Below are positions 58,554 through 64,000 of a DNA stretch of 64,000 nucleotides, piece after piece; positions within the stretch are counted from its first letter, which is position 1, and each line of letters opens with the position of its first letter. The notes beneath the pieces are model-generated. The model was not told where the DNA came from and made no database searches. It worked only from the letters and a program-made list of their open reading frames with translations. The DNA lies in contig NZ_CP146232.1 in NCBI RefSeq assembly GCF_037040815.1, positions 5,178,001 through 5,242,000 of the forward strand. Direction: 5' to 3'. Both the position numbers and the translations under genes were made by a program. This stretch comes from Pararoseomonas sp. SCSIO 73927. GTDB taxonomy: Bacteria; Pseudomonadota; Alphaproteobacteria; Acetobacterales; Acetobacteraceae.

Positions 58554-59782
58554 TGGCGGCCCCGCTCTCCGGGCTGCGGGTCGTCGAGGTCTCGGCCTTC
58601 ATCGCAGCACCGATCGGGGGGATGACGCTGGCGCAGCTGGGCGCGGATGTGATCCGGATCGACCCCATCGGCGGCAACATCGACTACCGCCGCTGGCCGC
58701 TCTCCCCGGAGGGGACGAGCCTGTACTGGACCGGGCTGAACAAGGCCAAGCGCTCCGTGGCGCTGGCGCTGAACAGGCCGGAGGGGCAGGAGATCGCGCG
58801 CGCCCTGATCTGCGCCCCCGATGAGAAAGGCGGCGAGGATGCGGGAATCCTGCTGACGAACCTGCCGGCCAGCGGCTGGATGAGCCACGCCGCGCTCTCC
58901 GCCCATCGGCCTGACCTCATCATGCTCCGGCTGATCGGCAACCCCGATGGGTCCGGCGCCGTGGACTACACGGTGAACAGCGCGGCGGGCTTCCCCACGG
59001 CCACGGGGCGCGGCGAGGAGCCGGTGAACCACGTGCTGCCGGCCTGGGACATCGCGGCGGGGCTCTACCTCGCCACCGGCCTCCTCTCGGCGGAGCGGAC
59101 GCGGCGGCGGGACGGGCGGGGGCAGGAAGTGGTGCTGTCCCTCGCGGACGTGGCCTTCGCCTCGGTCGCCAACCTCGGCTACGTGGCGGACGTGCAGGTG
59201 AACGGGGCGGTGCGGCCGCCCATGGGGAACGAGCTCTACGGCGCCTTCGGGCGGGACTTCCCGACGGCAGACGGGCGCCGGGTGATGATCGTCGCCATCT
59301 CCAACCGGCAGTGGCGGGCGATCGGCAAGGTCACGGGACTGGCGGAGAAGCTGGCGATGATCGGCCCGATGCTGGACGTGAACCTGGACGAGGAGGGCGG
59401 GCGGTACGAGGCGCGGCACGCCATCGCGGCCGTGCTCGCGCCCTGGTTCGCGCGGCATCCCCTGGCCGAGATCGCGCGGCTGTTCGAGGGCAGCGGCATC
59501 CTGTGGGGGCCGTACCAGGATTTCGGCCAGCTCGTGCGGGAGGATCCGCGGGTCTCCACGGCCAACCCGATGTTCGCGGAGATCGACCAGCCCGGCGTGG
59601 GGCGCATCCTGGCACCTGCCGTGCCCCTCGCCTTCTCCGGCACGCCGCGGCCGGAACCGACCCCTGCGCCAAGGCTGGGCGAGCATAGCGACGCGGTGCT
59701 GGCCGAGGTGCTCGGCCTCTCCGCCGCCGCGATCGGAAAGCTGCACGATGCCGGCATCGTCGCCGGCCCTGAGGAGCGCTGA
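58553..59782 (+). CDS. mct: 2-methylfumaryl-CoA isomerase-like CaiB/BaiF CoA transferase
   Basis: A 409-residue class III CoA transferase that follows the mesaconyl-C1-CoA-C4-CoA transferase pattern of Chloroflexus rather than that of the 41062 gene. Landmarks are 'GLRVVEVSAFIAAPIGGMTL', 'DVIRIDPIGGNIDYRRWPL', 'ICAPDEKGG', 'LTNLPASGWMS', 'VDYTVNSAAGFP' with the catalytic Asp, 'VNHVLPAWDIAAGLY', 'NELYGAFGRDF' and the C-terminal 'KLHDAGIVAGPEE'. Mct moves CoA within mesaconyl-CoA from C1 to C4. The ATG lies in TGATG with the previous stop, and mcd follows 4 bp later, which supports the assignment. Recognition is from memory of the Chloroflexus protein; no alignment was run. Confidence 0.75.
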   Translation: MAAPLSGLRVVEVSAFIAAPIGGMTLAQLGADVIRIDPIGGNIDYRRWPLSPEGTSLYWTGLNKAKRSVALALNRPEGQEIARALICAPDEKGGEDAGILLTNLPASGWMSHAALSAHRPDLIMLRLIGNPDGSGAVDYTVNSAAGFPTATGRGEEPVNHVLPAWDIAAGLYLATGLLSAERTRRRDGRGQEVVLSLADVAFASVANLGYVADVQVNGAVRPPMGNELYGAFGRDFPTADGRRVMIVAISNRQWRAIGKVTGLAEKLAMIGPMLDVNLDEEGGRYEARHAIAAVLAPWFARHPLAEIARLFEGSGILWGPYQDFGQLVREDPRVSTANPMFAEIDQPGVGRILAPAVPLAFSGTPRPEPTPAPRLGEHSDAVLAEVLGLSAAAIGKLHDAGIVAGPEER

Positions 59783-59786
59783 GGCC

Positions 59787-61445
59787 ATGAACGCCGTGAG
59801 CAACGACATCGCGCTGGCCGAGTACGGTGCGGCCCTGGCAGCGGCCGAGCGCCTGTTCGAGGAGGGGCGTCGCGCGGTGGCCGCGACCGTGGCGCCCACC
59901 GGCAAACCGGACCCTGCGCTGATGGACCGGCACCAGTTCGCCCTGCACGGGCTGGCCTGGCAGGCGGCCTATGTGGAGGCGCTGCGCCAAACCCTGCGCT
60001 GGGCGGAGGGGCTGGCGGGCGCAGGGGACCTTGGCGCTGCGGAGGCGGCGATCCTGCGGCTGGGCTTCGCCGAGTACCTCTCCCAGCTCGCGGGCGGCAT
60101 CCCGATGAGCCAGGCGGAGGTGGTGCGCCCCGCCGACATGGGGGTCCCGCCCGAGGCGGTGGCGCGCTTCCTGGCCGAGCCCGTGCTCGCCCGCCTCTCC
60201 GGCCCCGCCGGGCTGGAGGCCGCGCGGCTGGCCCTGGGGGACCGGGTGGCGGAGGGCGAGTACGGCGCGCTCGGGCTCGATGACGAGGCGCTGGAGGCGA
60301 CGCGGGCGGAGTTCCTGCGCTTCACCGCCGCCGAGGTGACGCCGCACGCCCAGGGCTGGCACCAGCGGGACGAGCTGATCCCCGCGGAGCTGGTGGGCAA
60401 GCTGGCGGAGATGGGCGTGTTCGGGCTGACGGTCCCCGAGGAGTACGGAGGGCTCGGGCTCGGCAAGGTGGCGATGTGCCTCGTCTCCGAGGCGCTGAGC
60501 GGCGGGTATATCGGCGTCGGCTCGCTCGGCACGCGGTCCGAGATCGCGGCAGAGCTGATCCGGCTCGGCGGGACCGAGGAGCAGAAGGCGCGCTGGCTGC
60601 CCCGCATCGCCTCCGGCGAGACGCTGCCGACGGCGGTGTTCACGGAGCCCAACACGGGGTCGGACCTCGGCAACCTTCGCACCCGCGCGGTGCGGGAGGG
60701 TGCGGTCTACAAGATCTACGGCGCCAAGACCTGGATCACCCACGGCTCGCGCTCCGACCTCATGACGCTGCTGGTGCGAACGGGCGCGCCGGGATCGGGC
60801 TACAAGGGCCTGTCCATGCTGCTGGCGGAGAAGCCGCGCGGCACGGAGGGCGATCCCTTCCCTGCCCCGGGCATGAGCGGGGCGGAGATCCCCGTGCTCG
60901 GCTACCGCGGCATGAAGGAGTACGAGATCGGCTTCGACGGCTTCGAGGTGCCCGCCTCCTCCCTGCTGGGCGGGGTGGAGGGCCAGGGCTTCAAGCAGCT
61001 GATGGAGACCTTCGAGAGCGCGCGCATCCAGACCGCGGCGCGGGCCCTGGGCGTGGCGCAGAACGCGATGGAGCTGGGCGCCGCCTACGCCACCACGCGC
61101 GAGCAGTTCGGGCGGCCCATCCTGAAGTTCCCGCGCGTGCACGCGAAGCTGGCCTGGATGGCGACGGAGACGATGATGGCGCGCCAGCTCTCCTACTTCG
61201 CCGCGCGCACGAAGGACTCCGGCCAGCGCTGCGACATGGAGGCGGGGATGGCGAAGCTGCTGGCCGCGCGCGTGGCGTGGAGCAACGCGGACGCCGCGCT
61301 GCAGATCCATGGCGGCAACGGCTACGCCATCGAGTACCCCATCAGCCGCGTGCTCTGCGACGCGCGCATCCTCTCCATCTTCGAGGGCGCGGCGGAGATC
61401 CAGGCGCAGGTGATCGCGCGGGGGCTGCTCGGACGGGTGAACTGA
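59787..61445 (+). CDS. mcd: (2S)-methylsuccinyl-CoA dehydrogenase
   Basis: A 552-residue acyl-CoA dehydrogenase with the long N-terminal extension (about 165 residues) that is peculiar to Mcd, including 'HGLAWQAAYVEALRQTLRWAEGL' and 'LRLGFAEYLSQLAGGIPMSQAEVVR' (landmarks FAEYLSQLAGGIPMSQ). The dehydrogenase core has 'FGLTVPEEYGGLGLGK', 'YIGVGSLGTRSEIAAELI', 'TAVFTEPNTGSDLGNLRTRA' for FAD, 'GYRGMKEYEIGFDGF', and the C-terminal 'ALQIHGGNGYAIEYPISRV'. Mcd oxidises methylsuccinyl-CoA to mesaconyl-CoA in the ethylmalonyl-CoA pathway. Length and motifs fit closely. Here it is grouped with mct and an E1, not with ecm or ccr. Confidence 0.85.
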   Translation: MNAVSNDIALAEYGAALAAAERLFEEGRRAVAATVAPTGKPDPALMDRHQFALHGLAWQAAYVEALRQTLRWAEGLAGAGDLGAAEAAILRLGFAEYLSQLAGGIPMSQAEVVRPADMGVPPEAVARFLAEPVLARLSGPAGLEAARLALGDRVAEGEYGALGLDDEALEATRAEFLRFTAAEVTPHAQGWHQRDELIPAELVGKLAEMGVFGLTVPEEYGGLGLGKVAMCLVSEALSGGYIGVGSLGTRSEIAAELIRLGGTEEQKARWLPRIASGETLPTAVFTEPNTGSDLGNLRTRAVREGAVYKIYGAKTWITHGSRSDLMTLLVRTGAPGSGYKGLSMLLAEKPRGTEGDPFPAPGMSGAEIPVLGYRGMKEYEIGFDGFEVPASSLLGGVEGQGFKQLMETFESARIQTAARALGVAQNAMELGAAYATTREQFGRPILKFPRVHAKLAWMATETMMARQLSYFAARTKDSGQRCDMEAGMAKLLAARVAWSNADAALQIHGGNGYAIEYPISRVLCDARILSIFEGAAEIQAQVIARGLLGRVN

Positions 61446-61506
61446 TCCCGTGAACCAGGCCGCACCGCCGGATCAACCGGCGGGCGGCGCCAGGAGGAGA
61501 GTGTCC

Positions 61507-62484
61507 ATGCCCTTCACGCCGACCCGGCGCGTCCTGCTCGCGGCCCCGCTGGCCCTTGCCGCGCCCCGGCTTGCCCGCGCCGACGAGTGGCCGAGCAGGC
61601 CGGTGAGCATCATCGTCGGCTTCCCGCCGGGCACCGCGACCGATTCCGTCGCGCGGCTGGTGGCGGAGCGCTTCTCCCGCGCGCTCGGCCAGCGCTTCGT
61701 GGTGGACAACCGCGTGGGGCAGAGCGGATCGATCGGGGCCGCCTACGTCGCCCGGTCGGCGCCGGATGGCTACACCATCACCGTCGGGGCCTCCGCGCCG
61801 CAGGCGATCAACCCGCACATCTATCCCAATATCGGCTACGATCCGCGGGTGGACTTCACCACCATCGGGCAGCTCGTGCAGTTGCCGTACCTGCTCGTCG
61901 CGGGGAAGCACACCGGCTTCACGAGCCTGCGGGACGTGGTGGACAAGGCGCGGCGGGAGCCGGATTCGGTGACCTACGCTACCACGGGCAACGGCTCCAC
62001 CTCGCAGCTCCTCATGGCCATGCTGGCGCATTCCACGGGCGTGCGGATGACGCAGGTGCAGTACCGCGGCACCGCGCAGTCGCTGACGGACATCGTGGCC
62101 GGCCGCGTGGACCTGACCTTCGACACGCTGATCGGCACCATGCCCTTCGCGCGGGACGGCAAGGTGCGGCCGATCGCCGTCGGCACGGCGGAGCGCGTGG
62201 GGGTGGTGCCTGAGGTGCCCACCACGGCGGAGGCGGGCTTCCCCGCGGTGAAGGGCGGTGCCTGGCTCGGCCTGCTCGGCCCCGCGGGGCTGCCGCCCAC
62301 CATCGTGGCGCGACTGGACCGGGAGGTTTCCGGCCTGCTGGCGGATCCGGGGTTCGGGAAGACCATCACCGATCTTGGCGCCGTGGTGGATCCGGCAGGG
62401 CCGGAGAGGTTTGGGCAGATCCTGCGCCGCGACTACGAGAGCTGGGGCGAGATCGTGCGCGTGACCGGGACGCGGTCCGAGTGA
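61507..62484 (+). CDS. Bug-family (TctC-like) periplasmic solute-binding protein
   Basis: A 325-residue Bug receptor. A signal ('TRRVLLAAPLALAAPRLARA', cleavage after 'ARA') precedes 'VSIIVGFPPGTATDSVARL' and 'VVDNRVGQSGSIGAAYVA', the ligand loops, and 'QYRGTAQSLTDIVAGRVD'. The ATG at 61507 follows AGGAGGAGAG; an in-frame GTG at 61450 would put 19 residues before the signal, so it is not chosen. Its stop overlaps the next start as GTGA. Within this operon it presumably binds the acid that the E1, Mct and Mcd enzymes process. Confidence 0.9.
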   Translation: MPFTPTRRVLLAAPLALAAPRLARADEWPSRPVSIIVGFPPGTATDSVARLVAERFSRALGQRFVVDNRVGQSGSIGAAYVARSAPDGYTITVGASAPQAINPHIYPNIGYDPRVDFTTIGQLVQLPYLLVAGKHTGFTSLRDVVDKARREPDSVTYATTGNGSTSQLLMAMLAHSTGVRMTQVQYRGTAQSLTDIVAGRVDLTFDTLIGTMPFARDGKVRPIAVGTAERVGVVPEVPTTAEAGFPAVKGGAWLGLLGPAGLPPTIVARLDREVSGLLADPGFGKTITDLGAVVDPAGPERFGQILRRDYESWGEIVRVTGTRSE

Positions 62485-62525
62485 CGACCGCCGGGGTGAC
62501 CACCGTGGGGGTGACGACCGTCGGG
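62481..62525 (+). repeat. Three 15-bp repeats at the start of the ThDP enzyme gene
   Basis: Units of the form 'gtgac[gc]accg[ct][cg]ggg' at 62481-62495, 62496-62510 and 62511-62525 encode VTT[AV]G three times. Each unit begins with an in-frame GTG, so three starts are possible. Confidence 0.9.
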
Positions 62526-64000
62526 GAGAGGATCGTCGCGGCGCTGGAGGCGCACGGGATCGACCGGGTCTTCTGCGTGCCGGGGGAGAGCTATCTCGGC
62601 CTGCTGGACGCGCTGCACGGGCACGGCACGATCGACACGGTGGTCTGCCGGCACGAGGCCGGGGCCGGCTTCATGGCCCTGGCGGATGCGCGGCTGACCG
62701 GGCGACCCGGCGTGGTGATGGTCAGCCGCGGGCCGGGGGCGAGCAACGCCGCAATCGCCGTGCACACGGCGCAGCAGGACGGCGTGCCGCTGATCCTGCT
62801 CGTCGGGCAGGTGGCGAAGCGGGACGTGCGCCGGGACTCCTTCCAGGAGATCGACTACGGCCGGATGTTCGGCGGCATCGCCAAGTGGGTGGCGGAGCTG
62901 ACCGACCCCGAGCGCGTGGGCGAGACGATGCTGCGCGCCTTGCAGGTGGCCAACACGGGCCTGCCCGGCCCGGTGGTGATCGCGGTGCCGGAGGACGTGC
63001 TGACGGCGGCGTGCGATCCGGTCTCCGTCGCGCCGCAGGCCCGTGTGGGCGCCGCGCCGGACGCCGCTTCGCTCGGCGCGCTTCGGGGCATGCTCCGAAA
63101 GGCGGAGCGGCCGCTGGTGATCGCGGGCAGCGGCGTCACGGGAGAGGACGGGCGCGCGGCGCTGCTCGGCTTTCTGGAGGCGTGGAACCTTCCCTCCCTC
63201 GTCTCCTTCCGTCGGCAGGACCTGCTGCCGAACGCGCACCGGCTCTATGCGGGCGACCTCGGCCTCTCCAACCCGGATCGGCAGATGGCGGTGCTGCGGG
63301 AGGCGGACCTGCTCCTCGTGCTGGGGGCGCGGCTGTCGGACATCACCACCCAAGGCTACAGCTTCCCGCGCCTGGTCCGGCCGGAGCAGACCCTGGTGCA
63401 TGTCCACGCCGACCCGGCGGTGATCGGCACGCATTTCGGCTGCGACCTAGCCATCGCCTGCCCTGTCCCTGCCCTGCTGGAGACGATCGGCACGCCCGAC
63501 GCGGCGCCGTCGGCGCGCGAGGGCTGGATCGGGCGGCTGGGGGAGGAGCGGCGGCGCATCGCCGCGCCGCGCCGCTTCGAGGTGACGGACGGCGTGCCCT
63601 TCGAGCTGGCGGTGGACGCGATCGGGCGATGCCTGCCGGCGGACGCCATCGTCACGGTGGACGCCGGCACCTTCGGGGCGCCGGTCTATCGCGTGGTGCC
63701 CTTCGCGCCGCCGCAGAGGCTGCTGGCGCCGATCTCGGGCGCCATGGGGTTCGGCGTGCCGGCGGCGGTCGCGGCGGGGCTGCGGGAGCCGGGGCGGACG
63801 ACCATCTGCCTCGTGGGCGATGGCGGGTTCCTGATGACGGGAAGCGAGCTGGCGGTCGCGCTGGAGCGCGGGCTGCCTCTGAAGGTTGTGCTGTCGGAGA
63901 ACGGGATCTACGGCTCCATCCGCATCCACCAGGAGCGGCAGTACCCCGGCCGCGTCTCCGGCACCTCCTTCCGCAACCCGGACCTGGCGCTGATGGGGCA
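62481..64000 (+). CDS. Thiamine diphosphate enzyme, acetolactate synthase-like (3' end outside)
   Basis: About 506 residues are visible before the window ends. The N-terminal ThDP-binding Pyr domain has 'RVFCVPGESYLGLLDAL' and 'VVCRHEAGAGFMALADARL' with the catalytic Glu; the central domain has 'ADLLLVLGARLSDITTQGY'; the PP domain shows 'TICLVGDGGFLMTGSEL' (GDG) and 'VLSENGIYGSI' (N of the metal motif). This is the acetolactate synthase/benzoylformate decarboxylase family. No valine-sensitive small subunit is visible, so a catabolic decarboxylase or ligase on a 2-oxoacid is more likely than branched-chain synthesis. GTG 62481 overlaps the previous stop; GTGs at 62496 and 62511 are alternatives. 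Confidence 0.87.
   Translation, partial: MTTAGVTTVGVTTVGERIVAALEAHGIDRVFCVPGESYLGLLDALHGHGTIDTVVCRHEAGAGFMALADARLTGRPGVVMVSRGPGASNAAIAVHTAQQDGVPLILLVGQVAKRDVRRDSFQEIDYGRMFGGIAKWVAELTDPERVGETMLRALQVANTGLPGPVVIAVPEDVLTAACDPVSVAPQARVGAAPDAASLGALRGMLRKAERPLVIAGSGVTGEDGRAALLGFLEAWNLPSLVSFRRQDLLPNAHRLYAGDLGLSNPDRQMAVLREADLLLVLGARLSDITTQGYSFPRLVRPEQTLVHVHADPAVIGTHFGCDLAIACPVPALLETIGTPDAAPSAREGWIGRLGEERRRIAAPRRFEVTDGVPFELAVDAIGRCLPADAIVTVDAGTFGAPVYRVVPFAPPQRLLAPISGAMGFGVPAAVAAGLREPGRTTICLVGDGGFLMTGSELAVALERGLPLKVVLSENGIYGSIRIHQERQYPGRVSGTSFRNPDLALMG

Noticed and set aside
47242..61445. One hydroxylysine-to-crotonyl-CoA pathway linking the kinase/lyase pair with the E1 (as 2-oxoadipate dehydrogenase) and the acyl-CoA dehydrogenase (as glutaryl-CoA dehydrogenase)
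   Set aside because: Attractive, but the acyl-CoA dehydrogenase has the N-terminal extension and motifs of methylsuccinyl-CoA dehydrogenase, the CoA transferase matches Mct, and the RND/TetR and LysR genes separate the two groups.

Overview
The window is high-GC throughout and reads as chromosome of an alphaproteobacterium, most likely an Acetobacteraceae member of the Roseomonas type. This is an inference from a GapR (DUF2312) protein, a methylsuccinyl-CoA dehydrogenase of the ethylmalonyl-CoA pathway type, three Bug/TctC solute receptors, frequent GTG/TTG starts, and exopolysaccharide genes resembling those of that family. No rRNA, tRNA, CRISPR array, insertion sequence or phage gene was seen.

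Layout. (1) 1-4096: housekeeping and small conserved genes: the 5' part of a sulfite oxidase-type molybdoenzyme, gapR, an EI24/CysZ-like membrane protein, a DUF1244 protein, a GFA-type zinc protein and a DUF2254 membrane protein. (2) 4097-17706: a long regulatory region, one giant 13-kb gene for a surface/secreted repeat protein (about 33 SdrD-B/prealbumin-like domains followed by RTX calcium-binding repeats), and a strong hairpin terminator. (3) 17803-32892: an exopolysaccharide locus of Wzx/Wzy type: Wza-like export lipoprotein, polyprenyl glycosylphosphotransferase, GH16 glycanase with RTX repeats, GT2, Wzz/GumC-like co-polymerase, a 31-residue membrane peptide, acyltransferase-3, an outer-membrane barrel, Wzy-like polymerase, GT4, Wzx-like flippase and GT8. 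(4) 32889-49575: catabolism of aromatics and acids: PcaD-like lactonase, an alpha/beta hydrolase lacking its serine, a Bug receptor, pcaHG, a two-subunit class I hydro-lyase, a D-2-hydroxyacid dehydrogenase and a GntR regulator; then GST, CaiB/BaiF CoA transferase, CMD-family protein, crotonase, a second Bug receptor and MarR; then, on the minus strand, a DUF2783-like peptide with an FAD aromatic hydroxylase, and a kinase/PLP phospho-lyase-like pair resembling hydroxylysine catabolism. (5) 49653-54796: an RND efflux pump and adaptor divergent from a TetR regulator across a very long perfect palindrome. (6) 54813-64000: a LysR regulator divergent from a tight operon: 2-oxoglutarate dehydrogenase E1 paralogue, 2-methylfumaryl-CoA isomerase-like CoA transferase (Mct), methylsuccinyl-CoA dehydrogenase (Mcd), a third Bug receptor and a ThDP enzyme that runs off the end.

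The best candidate for an undescribed system is region 6. A dedicated 2-oxoacid dehydrogenase E1 is placed directly before the enzymes that would oxidise methylsuccinyl-CoA to mesaconyl-CoA and move its CoA to C4. That suggests a route by which an imported methyl-2-oxoglutarate-like acid enters the mesaconyl/citramalyl-CoA pathway. The second most striking object is the giant adhesin. It carries two interleaved domain subtypes whose two ends covary, and a freshly duplicated three-domain block. Short tandem repeats with units that are multiples of three sit at several gene starts and ends.
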